Part shown: positions 36,244-47,778 of the stretch, in pieces
How positions within the stretch are numbered: the stretch's first letter is position 1
Layout: each line of letters starts with the position of its first letter
Source: Janthinobacterium agaricidamnosum NBRC 102515 = DSM 9628
GTDB lineage: Bacteria; Pseudomonadota; Gammaproteobacteria; Burkholderiales; Burkholderiaceae_D
DNA: 64,000 nucleotides
Direction: 5' to 3'
Assembly (NCBI RefSeq): GCF_000723165.1
Contig: NZ_HG322949.1
Coordinates: forward strand, 745,828-809,827
Program-made: the position numbers and the translations under genes
The notes under the pieces: generated by a model
The model's database searches: none
Told to the model about the DNA's origin: nothing
The model's input: only the letters and a program-made list of their open reading frames with translations

Positions 36244-37472
36244 ATCCTGTTTCATCGTTGACGAATGCCGCGCAAGCGCGCGGCGAATTGATCCTGGTCC
36301 TCAACTGCGGTTCGTCCAGCATCAAGTTCGCGCTGTTCGACGGCGGCATCACGCCGTTGCCGCGCCAGGCCGAATGGAGCGGCAAGGTCGAAGGCATCGG
36401 CGGACCGAAGCCGACCTTCCGCGCCGGCGGCGGCGAGGCCTTGGCGTTGACGCTCGATGGACAACAGCCTTACCACGCGGCGCTGGCGTTGATACGCGAG
36501 CGGGTGCTGGCGCAGCTGGCCGGCCGCACGCTGCGCGCGGTGGCGCATCGGGTGGTGCATGGCGGCAGCAAGTATTTTGCGCCGGTGCGGGTCGATGCGG
36601 CCGTATTGGCCGACTTGAAAACCTATATTCCGCTGGCGCCGCTGCACCAGCCGTTCGCGCTGGAAGCGATCGAAGTGCTGCTGGAAGCGCGCCCCGATTT
36701 GCCGCAGGTGGCGTGTTTCGACACCGGCTTTCACCACACCGTGCCGCAAGTCGAACAGATGCTGGCGCTGCCGTACGCGGCGTGGGAGCGCGGCTTGCGG
36801 CGCTACGGTTTCCATGGCCTGTCGTATGAATACATGTCGCTGGTGCTGCCCGAGCATTTCGGCGACGTGGCGCGCGGCAGGGTGATCGTGGCCCACCTCG
36901 GCAGCGGCGCCAGCCTGTGCGCGATGCAGGGTTTGCAAAGCGTGGCCACCACCATGGGATTTTCGGCGCTGGACGGCTTGATGATGGGCACCCGCTGCGG
37001 TTCGCTCGATCCCGGCGCGGTGCTGTACCTGATGGAAATCGAAAAGCTGACGCTGGCCGAGGTCGGCCATGTGCTGTACCACGAATCCGGCTTGCTGGGC
37101 GTGTCCGGACTGTCGGCCGACCCGCCGGTGCTGCTGGCGCAAGAGCGGCGCGACGATGCCACCGGCGAGCGGGTACGCGCCGCGCTGGCGCTGTACGTGC
37201 GCCGCATCGTGCGCGAAATCGGCGCGCTGACGGCGCTGCTGGGCGGCCTCGATTTGCTGGTGTTCAGCGCCGGTGTCGGCGAGCACAGCATCGAATTGCG
37301 CAAGCGGATTTGCGCTGGCCTCGGCTTCCTCGGAGCGCTGCTGGACGAGCCGGCCAATGCCGTGCATGGCCCGCTGATTTCGGCGCCGCACAGCCGTCTC
37401 GCGCTGGGCGTGGTGGCGACCAATGAAGAGTGGATCGCCGCGCGCCATGCCGCTGGATTGGTGGCGGAATAA
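36240..37472 (+). CDS. ackA: Acetate/propionate-family kinase
   Basis: A 410-residue ASKHA-fold kinase that interconverts acyl-phosphate plus ADP and acid plus ATP. The conserved motifs are all present: LVLNCGSSSIKFALF, HRVVHGG, FDTGFHHTVPQ, RYGFHGLSYEYM, VAHLGSGASLCA, MGTRCGSLDPG and FSAGVGEHSIELRK. The length is normal. It is coupled to the MaoC-Pta fusion by an ATGA overlap and is the last gene of the module. The substrate may be acetate, propionate or butyrate. A gap of about 150 bases follows before the next gene. Confidence 0.95.
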   Translation: MNPVSSLTNAAQARGELILVLNCGSSSIKFALFDGGITPLPRQAEWSGKVEGIGGPKPTFRAGGGEALALTLDGQQPYHAALALIRERVLAQLAGRTLRAVAHRVVHGGSKYFAPVRVDAAVLADLKTYIPLAPLHQPFALEAIEVLLEARPDLPQVACFDTGFHHTVPQVEQMLALPYAAWERGLRRYGFHGLSYEYMSLVLPEHFGDVARGRVIVAHLGSGASLCAMQGLQSVATTMGFSALDGLMMGTRCGSLDPGAVLYLMEIEKLTLAEVGHVLYHESGLLGVSGLSADPPVLLAQERRDDATGERVRAALALYVRRIVREIGALTALLGGLDLLVFSAGVGEHSIELRKRICAGLGFLGALLDEPANAVHGPLISAPHSRLALGVVATNEEWIAARHAAGLVAE

Positions 37473-37626
37473 ACTGTTTTACTGTTGTGTACGGTGCCGC
37501 ACGGTGATGGAGAGCGTCTTACATTAATCTGTAGTCATGTCATCGGCGTCGCTTCGGAAGGGGCGGCGCGATGCGGGGCGCTGCCACATGCACTCAGAAT
37601 TTAAAACTATATTGAAAGGTCACATC

Positions 37627-38106
37627 ATGAACAAATTACTCGCCACCCTGATCGCCACGTCCGTCGCCGGCCTGTTGACCAGCGCCGCATACGCCCAGAC
37701 CACGGAAGCCGTGGTCAAGGCCGAAGCGAAGGCCGACAAGGCCAACGTCAAAGCCATCACGTCGGAAATGAAGGTGGAAGCGAAGGCCAATGAATCGACC
37801 GCCAACGCCGACGCCAAGGCCCACGAAAAAATCAGCGAAGCCCACGTCAAGGCCAACCATGCCAAGGCCAAGGCAGCCGAGAAAGTGGCCAAGGCCGATC
37901 CGGAAGATAAACAGAAAGAAGCCGCCAAGGCTGACAAGACCGCCGCCGCAGCCGACGCCAAGGCGACCAAGGAAACCGTGAAAGCCAACGCCAAGGCGAT
38001 CAAGGAGCACGTCAACGCGGCCGAAGACAAGGCGTTGGCGGCGACCAGGACCGCCGAAGTGCAAGCCAAGGGCGAAGCTGACGTCAAAGCCGCCGCCGCC
38101 AAGTAA
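37627..38106 (+). CDS. Lys/Ala-rich periplasmic coiled-coil protein
   Basis: A 159-residue exported protein with a clear signal peptide (MNKLLATLIATSVAGLLTSA, cleavage after AYA). The mature part is almost entirely Ala, Lys and Glu in short repeating units such as KAEAKADKAN, with no cysteines or aromatics, and is predicted to be one long helix or coiled coil. An AAAGG site precedes the chosen ATG, and a strong terminator follows. I do not recognise a family. Low-complexity helical proteins of this kind occur as cell-envelope spacers or stress proteins, but the function is unknown. Confidence 0.75.
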   Translation: MNKLLATLIATSVAGLLTSAAYAQTTEAVVKAEAKADKANVKAITSEMKVEAKANESTANADAKAHEKISEAHVKANHAKAKAAEKVAKADPEDKQKEAAKADKTAAAADAKATKETVKANAKAIKEHVNAAEDKALAATRTAEVQAKGEADVKAAAAK

Positions 38107-38149
38107 GCAGTGCGTCGTCATACGCCGGGCGCCCGCCCGGCACCCAAAA

Positions 38150-38176
38150 AAAGACCGCTTCGCCGGTCTTTTTTTT
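38150..38176 (+). terminator. Rho-independent terminator after the Lys/Ala-rich gene
   Basis: An 8-bp AAAGACCG/CGGTCTTT stem with a six-base CTTCGC loop, followed by an unbroken T-run to 38176. A preceding A-run extends the stem, making it usable in both directions. Confidence 0.9.
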
Positions 38177-38367
38177 CGTCCTGGCCGTGCTGCCTGCGCC
38201 AGCGGCGTCCTTGTGCAAAATCAAATGGCAAACCATTCCGCATGCGATAGTGATTCTGTACCTGTCCCGACCAGATTGCCTTTGTTCGTTATTTGCGCCA
38301 TGGTCGGCCGGACATGCAGCATCCGGTTGGCGCGCCTGGCAACACTATACAGCCAAGGATGTGCATC

Positions 38368-40596
38368 ATGACTAGCCCGAAAACTCCCAAAACGGCGTCC
38401 GGCGCCGAAGGCGGCATGACGCCCATGCCCGCCACCAAGGTATCCGCTGGCAAGGTATCGGCTGGCTTATCTTCTCAGGTACCTGTTCACGCATCTGCTC
38501 ACCTATCTGCCCACGCAGCCGAGGAAGGCAGCCACATGGCTGGCACCGCCGGCGTGGACGGCGATGACATGCCCGGCGGCGGGATGAACGGCGACAATGG
38601 CGATCATGGCGGCGCCGGCCTGACCGTCAATCCGCCGCCTAAAAAACGCACTTGCGCGACGATGGAGGTGCACCGCCGCCTGTTGTCGCTGAATCCGGCG
38701 TACGCCTACGCCAGGGACGCCATCGAAAACCTGGCCGGCCTGTATGAAAACCAGCAACAGCAGACCCAGCGCAGCGGCGTGACGCGCATCCCGGTGGTGG
38801 TGCACGTGGTATGGAACACGCCGGCGCAAAATATTTCCGATGCGCAGATCGCCAGCCAGATCGATGTGCTGAACCGCGATTACCGGCGCACCAACCCGGA
38901 CGTGGCCAACACTCCGGCGCCATTCCTGCCGCTGACCGCCGATGCGCTGGTCGAGTTTGCGCTGGCCAGCGCGGATCCGGATGGCGCGCCCAGCACCGGC
39001 ATCGAACGGCGCCAGACCGCAGTGGCGTCGTTCGGCTCCGACGACGCGGTCAAGTCGCAGGCCAGCGGCGGCATGAATGCGTGGCCGTCCGAGCGTTACC
39101 TGAATATCTGGGTCTGCCAGCTGAGCGGCGGCTTGCTGGGCTACGCGCAATTTCCCGGCGGTCCGGCGGCTACCGACGGCGTGGTGATCCTGCAATCGGC
39201 GTTCGGCACCACCGGCACGGCGGCGCCGCCATTTCACCTGGGACGCACCGCGACGCATGAAATCGGCCACTGGCTGAACCTGAACCATATCTGGGGCGAC
39301 GACGGCAGCGGCTGCGGCGGCACCGATAACGTGGCCGATACGCCGAACCAGGGCGGCGCCAATACCGGCACGCCGAATTTTCCGCATGTGTCGTGCAATA
39401 ACGGGCCGAACGGCGACATGTTCATGAACTATATGGATTACGTCGACGACCCGGCCATGTTCATGTTTTCGGCCGGCCAGGTGGCGCGCATGCAAGCCTG
39501 TCTGGACGGGCCGCGCAGCGGCATCGGCATGGCCGCCGGCGGGACTACGCCGCGCCAGGGTTCGTCGCCGGTGGCGGCGTGGGCGGCCAACCGGCTCGAC
39601 GTGTTCGTGCTCGGCACCGACTGCGCGCTGTATCGCAAGGCGTGGGACGGTTCGGCCTGGAAGCCGTCGCTGACCGGCTATGACGCGCTGGGCGGGGTCT
39701 GCACCAGCGCGCCGCAGGCGGTGTCGTGGGGACCGAACCGGCTCGACGTGTTTGTCACCGGCACCGACAGCAGCCTGTTTCATAAAGCGTGGAATGGCTC
39801 GGCCTGGGCGCCGTCGGCGACCGGCTACGACAACCTGGGCGGCACCTGCATCGGCGATCCGCGCGCCGTCGCCTGGGGACCGAACCGGCTCGACGTGTTC
39901 GTGCTGGGCACCGACCGCAGGCTGTTCCACAAGTGGTGGGACGGCGTGGCCTGGGGGCCGTCGCTGACCGGCTACGAAGCGCAGGGCGGCACCTGCATGA
40001 CCCAGCCGGACGTGGTGTCATGGGGCGCCAACCGGCTCGACGTGTTTGTCATCGGCACCGACCACGCGCTATATCATAAATGGTGGGACGGCAGCGCCTG
40101 GCGGCCATCGCTGGCCGGCTATGAACGCCTGGGCGGCGTATGCACGTCGGCGCCGAGAGCCGTGGCGTGGGGACCGAACCGGCTTGACGTGTTCGTCACC
40201 GGCACCGATGGCGCGCTGTACCATAAATGGTGGGACGGCGCAAAATGGGGGCCGTCGGCGGACGGTTTTGAACGGCTGGGCGGGGTGTGCATCGGCGAAA
40301 TCGAGGCGGTATCGTGGGGGCCGAACCGGCTCGACATATTCGTCATCGGCACCGACAGTGCGCTGTATCACAAGGCGTGGAATGGCTCGGCCTGGTCGCC
40401 ATCGCAGGCCGGCTTCGACAGCCTGGGCGGGATTTGCCGCTCCCGGCCGCGCGCCGCCGCGTGGGCAGCCAACCGGCTCGACGTGTTTGTCACCGGCGCC
40501 GACAGCGCCTTGTTCCACAAGGCGTGGAACGGCACTGCCTGGTCGCCATCGGCGACCGGCTACGACAAGCTGGGCGGCGTGATCTCGCTGTTTTAA
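38368..40596 (+). CDS. M43-family metalloprotease with seven C-terminal lectin-type propeller repeats
   Basis: A 742-residue protein. The ATG at 38368 sits eight bases after AAGGA and is preferred over 38359. Residues 1-95 are Ser/Ala/Gly-rich without an evident signal peptide. An M43 (pappalysin-like) catalytic domain follows, with [14 protein letters not shown] (first His 297) and a Met-turn MNYMDYVDD. From about residue 398 there are seven repeats of about 49 residues, each with NRLDVFVxGTDxxLxHKxW, matching the PLL-type fucose-binding beta-propeller. Seven copies would close a seven-bladed ring. It could direct the protease to glycans; how it is exported is unclear. A small gene follows 26 bases later. 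Confidence 0.87.
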   Translation: MTSPKTPKTASGAEGGMTPMPATKVSAGKVSAGLSSQVPVHASAHLSAHAAEEGSHMAGTAGVDGDDMPGGGMNGDNGDHGGAGLTVNPPPKKRTCATMEVHRRLLSLNPAYAYARDAIENLAGLYENQQQQTQRSGVTRIPVVVHVVWNTPAQNISDAQIASQIDVLNRDYRRTNPDVANTPAPFLPLTADALVEFALASADPDGAPSTGIERRQTAVASFGSDDAVKSQASGGMNAWPSERYLNIWVCQLSGGLLGYAQFPGGPAATDGVVILQSAFGTTGTAAPPFHLGRTATHEIGHWLNLNHIWGDDGSGCGGTDNVADTPNQGGANTGTPNFPHVSCNNGPNGDMFMNYMDYVDDPAMFMFSAGQVARMQACLDGPRSGIGMAAGGTTPRQGSSPVAAWAANRLDVFVLGTDCALYRKAWDGSAWKPSLTGYDALGGVCTSAPQAVSWGPNRLDVFVTGTDSSLFHKAWNGSAWAPSATGYDNLGGTCIGDPRAVAWGPNRLDVFVLGTDRRLFHKWWDGVAWGPSLTGYEAQGGTCMTQPDVVSWGANRLDVFVIGTDHALYHKWWDGSAWRPSLAGYERLGGVCTSAPRAVAWGPNRLDVFVTGTDGALYHKWWDGAKWGPSADGFERLGGVCIGEIEAVSWGPNRLDIFVIGTDSALYHKAWNGSAWSPSQAGFDSLGGICRSRPRAAAWAANRLDVFVTGADSALFHKAWNGTAWSPSATGYDKLGGVISLF

Positions 40597-40622
40597 GAAA
40601 AACGATCCAAAAAGGGAGGCAT

Positions 40623-40994
40623 ATGAAATCGATGACACAAGGACAGGGAGGGCAGGGCGCTGCGCCGGTCCACGGCAGCTGGACCCATTCCTTCGAAGAG
40701 GACGAGCCCGGCGTGCGGGTGTATCGTCCGACTCACTCTTATGCGTTTCCAGCCTGCCGGCGCGGCCGCGAAACGCTGGAATTCGGCGACGACGGGAAAT
40801 TGACCGCGCTGGCGCCGGGGCCGGACGACCGGCCCCGGCGCCAGCCAGCGCTGCAACTGACGCCGTTGGGCATGAACCGTTATGCGGTGGGCGGTACGGC
40901 GGCGGCGCCGGAGCATGTGATTGAAGTGCTCGAAGCGACCCTGGACAGGCTCAAGCTGGCAGGCATTGACGAGGGCGGAATCCGGCAGGCGTAA
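40623..40994 (+). CDS. Small hypothetical protein downstream of the M43-lectin protease
   Basis: A 123-residue acidic to neutral soluble protein with an excellent GGGAGG ribosome binding site. Its core reads WTHSFEEDEPGVRVYRPTHS, then a short FGDDGKLTALAPGPDDRP strand-turn pattern and a helical C-terminus (EHVIEVLEATLDRLKLAG). It has no signal peptide or catalytic motif. The fold may be lipocalin-like or a small beta barrel, but I cannot name the family. Its 26-base spacing from the protease suggests one operon, and it could be a cytoplasmic inhibitor or unrelated. Confidence 0.65.
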   Translation: MKSMTQGQGGQGAAPVHGSWTHSFEEDEPGVRVYRPTHSYAFPACRRGRETLEFGDDGKLTALAPGPDDRPRRQPALQLTPLGMNRYAVGGTAAAPEHVIEVLEATLDRLKLAGIDEGGIRQA

Positions 40995-41077
40995 TCGCCG
41001 CAGGTGAAACGGCTGGAACGGGGCTTGCCTGCCACGCGATTTTTCAAACCACGCGCCAGGCAAGCGCCATCACGACA

Positions 41078-43426
41078 TCAGCCGATCGCCGTCATCGACA
41101 ACGGCTTCAGCTTCGCGGCCAGCGGCTTGCCCTTGCGGGCGCGCTTGCCGAAGTGTAGCGCCAGTCCCGACGCCGACAGCGACGAGTCTTGCGGTTTTGC
41201 TGCGCGTCCGGTGCCGGACACCACCACGCCCTTTTGGCTGATCGGCTGCACCGCCAGCAGTTTTTCCTTGTTTTCCAATTCCATCAAGGTCACGCCGCGG
41301 CCGCCGTTGCTCAGGGTTTTCATTTCATCGAGGCCGAACACCAGCAGGCGCGCGCCTTCCGACAGGCAAGCCACTGCGCTGGCGCTGGCCGGCACCACTT
41401 TCGGCGCCAGCGGCAATGCGCCGTCGTCCAGCGTGATGAAGGACTTGCCGCCCTTCAGGCGGCTGACCATGTCGCCAGCCTTGGCGCAGAAGCCGTAACC
41501 GGCGCTCGACGCCAGCAGCAGCAGCGTCGCCGCATTGCCCGCGAAATAATGCAGGATGCGCACGCCGCCCGACAAATCGACCAGCGTCGTGATCGGCACG
41601 CCGTCGCCGCGCGCGTTCGGCAAGGCCGCCACCGGCACCGAATACACCTTGCCGTTGGCGCCGAAGCCGAGCAGCGTGTCGACGGTGCGGCATTCGAAGG
41701 CGCCGTGCAGCGCGTCGCCGGACTTGAACGTGAATTGGGCCGGATCGTGGCCGATGCCGGTACGCGCCCGTATCCAGCCTTTTTCGGAAATGATGACGGT
41801 GACCGCTTCATCCACCACTTTTTGTTCGGCCACCGCTTTTTGCGCTTCTTCGATCAAGGTGCGGCGCGCATCGCCGAACTGCCTGGCGTCGGCATCGATT
41901 TCCTTGATGATGGCGCGTTTCATCGAGCCTGGATTGTCGAGCAAGTCTTGCAGCGTCTGCTCTTCCTTGCGCAGCTCGGCCAGCTCTTGCTGGATCTTGA
42001 TGGTTTCCAGCCGCGCCAGCTGGCGCAGGCGGATTTCCAGGATGTCTTCGGCCTGGCGCTCGGACAGCCTGAACGCGTCGATCAGCGCGGCCTTCGGTTC
42101 GTCCGAATTGCGGATGATCTGGATCACCTTGTCGATATTGAGCAGGATCGCTTCGCGCCCTTCCAGGATATGGATGCGGTCCCTGACCTTGCCCAGCTTA
42201 TGGGCGGTGCGCCGCGTGACGGTCTCGAAGCGGAACGCGATCCACTCGCGCAGGATGTCGCCCAGGCCCTTCTGGCGCGGACGGCCGTCGCCGCCTATCA
42301 TCACCAGGTTGATCGAGGTCGACGATTCCAGCGACGTATGCGCCAGCAGCATCAGCATGAATTCGGTCTGGTCCTGGTTCTTCGATTTCGGCTCGAACAC
42401 CAGGCGCACCGGCGCGGCGCGGCCCGACTCGTCGCGGATGGTGTCGAGCGAATTGAGGATCAGCGCCTTCAGCGCGATCTGGTCCGGCGACAGCGCCTTC
42501 TTGCCCAGCTTGATTTTCGGGTTGGTCAATTCCTCGATTTCTTCCAGCACCTTTTGCGACGAGGTGCCCGGCGGCAGTTCGGTGACCACCGCCTGCCACT
42601 GGCCGCGCGCCAGCTCTTCGATCTTCCAGCGCGCGCGCACCTTCATGCTGCCGCGGCCGTTGGCGTACATTTCCTGGATCTGCGCCGCCGGCGTGATGAT
42701 CTGGCCGCCGCCCGGGAAGTCCGGGCCGGGGATGATCGCCATCAGTTCCGCGTGCGTCAGCTTCGGATCGCGGATCAGCGCCACGGCGGCTTTCGCCACT
42801 TCGGCCAGGTTGTGCGACGGAATCTCGGTGGCCAGGCCGACCGCGATGCCCGACGCGCCGTTCAGCAGCACCATCGGCAAGCGCGCCGGCAGCAGCTTCG
42901 GCTCCTCGGTCGAACCGTCGTAGTTGGCCTGGAAATCGACCGTGCCCATGTTGATCTCTTCCATCAGCAGGCGCGCGATCGGCGTCAACCGGGCTTCGGT
43001 GTAGCGCATCGCGGCGGCGCCATCGCCGTCGCGCGAGCCGAAGTTGCCCTGGCCGTCGATCAGCGGATAACGCAGCGAAAAATCCTGCGCCATGCGCACC
43101 AGCGCGTCGTAGACCGACTGGTCGCCGTGCGGATGCAGCTTGCCGAGCACGTCGCCGACCACCGCCGCCGACTTGCGCGGCTTGGCCGTGGCGTTCAGGC
43201 CCAGTTCATTCATCGCGTACAGGATACGCCGCTGCACCGGCTTCTGGCCGTCGCAGACGTCGGGCAGCGCGCGTCCCTTGACCACCGAGATGGCGTAATC
43301 GAGATAGGCGCGCTCGGCGAAGGTCGACAGCGTCAGCGTTTCGCCGTCGATCAGCGGCTCGTCGGGTTCTCCCGGCGCACCCGGTTCCGGTTGTGGATCG
43401 TCAAATAAATTGGTTTGTGTAGACAT
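41078..43426 (-). CDS. parC: DNA topoisomerase IV subunit A
   Basis: A 782-residue type IIA topoisomerase A subunit that breaks and rejoins DNA to separate daughter chromosomes. The winged-helix and tower domains begin [20 protein letters not shown], and the catalytic tyrosine is in [15 protein letters not shown] (Tyr142). The C-terminal beta-pinwheel is shorter than in GyrA and has no GyrA box, which argues for ParC. The start [10 protein letters not shown] at 43426 is chosen; the upstream in-frame extension overlaps the intergenic space. It follows parE by 76 bases on the minus strand. Confidence 0.96.
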   Translation of the reverse strand: MSTQTNLFDDPQPEPGAPGEPDEPLIDGETLTLSTFAERAYLDYAISVVKGRALPDVCDGQKPVQRRILYAMNELGLNATAKPRKSAAVVGDVLGKLHPHGDQSVYDALVRMAQDFSLRYPLIDGQGNFGSRDGDGAAAMRYTEARLTPIARLLMEEINMGTVDFQANYDGSTEEPKLLPARLPMVLLNGASGIAVGLATEIPSHNLAEVAKAAVALIRDPKLTHAELMAIIPGPDFPGGGQIITPAAQIQEMYANGRGSMKVRARWKIEELARGQWQAVVTELPPGTSSQKVLEEIEELTNPKIKLGKKALSPDQIALKALILNSLDTIRDESGRAAPVRLVFEPKSKNQDQTEFMLMLLAHTSLESSTSINLVMIGGDGRPRQKGLGDILREWIAFRFETVTRRTAHKLGKVRDRIHILEGREAILLNIDKVIQIIRNSDEPKAALIDAFRLSERQAEDILEIRLRQLARLETIKIQQELAELRKEEQTLQDLLDNPGSMKRAIIKEIDADARQFGDARRTLIEEAQKAVAEQKVVDEAVTVIISEKGWIRARTGIGHDPAQFTFKSGDALHGAFECRTVDTLLGFGANGKVYSVPVAALPNARGDGVPITTLVDLSGGVRILHYFAGNAATLLLLASSAGYGFCAKAGDMVSRLKGGKSFITLDDGALPLAPKVVPASASAVACLSEGARLLVFGLDEMKTLSNGGRGVTLMELENKEKLLAVQPISQKGVVVSGTGRAAKPQDSSLSASGLALHFGKRARKGKPLAAKLKPLSMTAIG

Positions 43427-43502
43427 GGTGTAATTCTGTGCTGTACTTAAATTGGACTCGTTGCGGCGCCGGGCCACGCGGCCGGCGCCATCAGGGAAAC
43501 CA

Positions 43503-45503
<2,001 letters not shown>

Positions 45504-45685
45504 TCAAGCTGGATAAAGACAATGTTTGTTTATGCGGACGCCTGCGCATTCTATCTTGATCGGCGTGCAATCGCGTAATCCGTTGCTGCGACGCAATTGC
45601 AATCGTGCGCGGCGGTCTCGATTAGCGGGAAATATTGCCCGGAAAACCAGGACTGCCTCCGGTTTTAATCCGTATAAACCCGATT

Positions 45686-45723
45686 TTTACATCTTGTTTA
45701 CACCCCGTCCACCAGTCTTTACT
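45686..45723 (+). promoter_or_regulatory. Spaced TTTACA repeats, candidate KdpE operator
   Basis: TTTACA at 45686-45691 and 45697-45702 and TTTACT at 45718-45723. The copies start 11 and 21 bases apart, about one and two DNA turns, so they face the same side of the helix. E. coli KdpE binds an AT-rich TTTATA...TTTTACA site before kdpFABC. They lie 60-100 bases upstream of the first ORF. Confidence 0.5.
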
Positions 45724-45785
45724 AAATTTTTAGACGAATTTCGATAATCTTCTTGCCATCAAAACAAACCTGAATGAGGGTGGTG

Positions 45786-45878
45786 ATGGATATCGTGTAT
45801 CTCGGCGTGATTGCCGTGTTCTATGCCGTGGTGTACGGCTTTGCGGTCGCTTGCGACAAATTGGGAGGCCCGAAATGA
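45786..45878 (+). CDS. 30-residue membrane peptide upstream of kdpF
   Basis: A 30-codon open frame reading [20 protein letters not shown], then [10 protein letters not shown]. It is a single hydrophobic helix with a short polar tail. It starts after a GAGGGTGGTG stretch, and its stop overlaps the kdpF start (ATGA), which suggests real coupled translation. Small frames in this position precede kdpF in other Betaproteobacteria as I recall. It could be an extra subunit or stabiliser of the Kdp complex. It is far below the usual gene-calling length. Confidence 0.6.
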   Translation: MDIVYLGVIAVFYAVVYGFAVACDKLGGPK

Positions 45879-45964
45879 ATGCGTTTTATGTGCTCGGCGC
45901 GATCGTATCGGCCGGCTTGCTGGTGTATTTGCTGGTGGCGCTGCTGAAGGCGGAGGATCTGTGA
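45875..45964 (+). CDS. kdpF: Potassium-transporting ATPase subunit F
   Basis: A 29-residue single-span peptide reading [20 protein letters not shown], then VALLKAEDL. The ending L-x-K-A/P-E-x-L is the KdpF hallmark. KdpF stabilises the KdpABC complex in the inner membrane. Start and stop overlap the neighbouring frames by a few bases (ATGA and TGATG), showing tight coupling. Confidence 0.85.
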   Translation: MNAFYVLGAIVSAGLLVYLLVALLKAEDL

Positions 45965-47769
45965 TGACAACCCAATCGATACTGTTATTAGTGGTCTTCC
46001 TGGTGGTGCTGCTGGCGCTCGCTTATCCGCTCGGCCTGTACATGGCCAAAGTGGCCGGCGACGGCCCGCTGCGCGGCCTCGGCTGGCTGCAAAAAATTGA
46101 AAACGTGCTGTACCGCTGGTCCGGCATGTCGGCCGACCGGGCCATGAACTGGAAAACCTACGCCATCGCGCTGGTCGTGTTTAACACGGTCGGCGCCTTT
46201 TTCGTCTATGCCTTGCAGCGTTTGCAGGGCTTCTTGCCGCTGAACCCGCAGGGTTTGGGCACGATCACCCCCGATTCCTCATTCAATACCGCCGTCAGCT
46301 TCGTCGCCAATACCAACTGGCAAGGCTACTCCGGCGAACAAACCATGAGCTACCTGACCCAGATGCTGGGCCTGGCTTGCCAAAACTTCTTTTCGGCGGC
46401 CACCGGCATCGCCGTGATTTTTGCATTGGTGCGCGGCTTTTCTGCGCGCTCGAGCAAATCGATCGGCAATTTCTGGGTCGACCTGACCCGCTCGACGCTG
46501 TATGTGCTGGTGCCGCTGTCGCTGGTGCTGTCGGTGATTTTCATGGGCGAAGGCGTGATCCAGAATTTCTCGGCCTATAAAGAAGTGCCGCTGCTGGACC
46601 AGGTCGCCTATTCGACGCCGAAAACCGGCGCCGATGGCCAGCCTGTGCTGGACCAGGCCGGCCAGCCGGTGATGGAAGCGCAAGTCGCCAAGACCCAGGT
46701 CATCGCCATGGGTCCGGTCGCTTCGCAAGAATCGATCAAGATGCTGGGCACCAACGGCGGCGGTTTCTTCAACGCCAACTCGGCCCATCCATTTGAAAAT
46801 CCGACCGTGATGTCGAACTTCCTGCAAATGCTGGCGATCTTCATCATTCCGGCCGGCCTGTGCTTTACCTTCGGCCGCATGGTCGGCGACATGCGCCAGG
46901 GCTGGGCGGTGCTGGCCGCGATGACGCTGATCTTCGTCGTCATGACGGCCGCCGTGATGGGCGCCGAGCAGCAAGCCAGCCCCGGCCTGCAAGCGCTGGG
47001 CGTGGACCAGAATGTCACCCTGCTGCAATCGGGCGGCAATATGGAAGGCAAGGAAACCCGTTTCGGCATCAGCAGCTCCAGCCTGTTCGCGGCGATCACC
47101 ACGGCGGCGTCGTGCGGCGCGGTCAACTCGATGCACGATTCCTATATGCCGTTGGGCGGCATGGTGCCACTGCTGCTGATGCAATTCGGCGAAGTGGTGT
47201 TCGGCGGCGTCGGCACCGGCCTGTACGGCATGCTGATGTTCGCGATCCTGGCCGTGTTCATCGCCGGCCTGATGATCGGCCGCACCCCTGAATACCTGGG
47301 CAAGAAAATCCAGGCCTATGAAATGAAGATGGTGTCGCTGGCGATCCTGGTGACCCCTGCGCTGGTGTTGACCGGCACCGCGATCGCCGTGATGGTCGAC
47401 GCCGGCAAGGCAGGCGTGGCCAACCCGGGCGCGCACGGTTTCTCGGAAATCCTGTATGCGTTCAGCTCGGCCGCCAACAACAACGGCAGCGCCTTTGCCG
47501 GCCTGTCGGCGAATACGCCGTTCTACAACATCATGCTGGCTATCGCCATGTGGTTCGGCCGTTTCGCCGTGATCGTGCCGGTGCTGGCGGTGGCCGGTTC
47601 GCTGGCGTCCAAGCAGCGCCTGAGCGCCAATGCCGGCACCATGCCGACCCACGGCGCGATGTTCATCTCGCTGCTGATCGGCGTGGTGATACTGGTCGGC
47701 GTGCTGAACTACATACCGTCGGTGGCGCTCGGCCCGATCGTCGAACATCTGCAACTTTTCACCCAATAA
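45964..47769 (+). CDS. kdpA: Potassium-transporting ATPase subunit A (channel-like)
   Basis: A 601-residue membrane subunit of the high-affinity K+ uptake ATPase. It starts [20 protein letters not shown] and contains the four pore-loop regions; [20 protein letters not shown] is the first, and [20 protein letters not shown] carries the central selectivity motif [25 protein letters not shown] is the third. The start overlaps the kdpF stop. It binds and passes K+ in exchange with KdpB energy. Confidence 0.97.
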   Translation: MTTQSILLLVVFLVVLLALAYPLGLYMAKVAGDGPLRGLGWLQKIENVLYRWSGMSADRAMNWKTYAIALVVFNTVGAFFVYALQRLQGFLPLNPQGLGTITPDSSFNTAVSFVANTNWQGYSGEQTMSYLTQMLGLACQNFFSAATGIAVIFALVRGFSARSSKSIGNFWVDLTRSTLYVLVPLSLVLSVIFMGEGVIQNFSAYKEVPLLDQVAYSTPKTGADGQPVLDQAGQPVMEAQVAKTQVIAMGPVASQESIKMLGTNGGGFFNANSAHPFENPTVMSNFLQMLAIFIIPAGLCFTFGRMVGDMRQGWAVLAAMTLIFVVMTAAVMGAEQQASPGLQALGVDQNVTLLQSGGNMEGKETRFGISSSSLFAAITTAASCGAVNSMHDSYMPLGGMVPLLLMQFGEVVFGGVGTGLYGMLMFAILAVFIAGLMIGRTPEYLGKKIQAYEMKMVSLAILVTPALVLTGTAIAVMVDAGKAGVANPGAHGFSEILYAFSSAANNNGSAFAGLSANTPFYNIMLAIAMWFGRFAVIVPVLAVAGSLASKQRLSANAGTMPTHGAMFISLLIGVVILVGVLNYIPSVALGPIVEHLQLFTQ

Positions 47770-47778
47770 GAGGCTACC

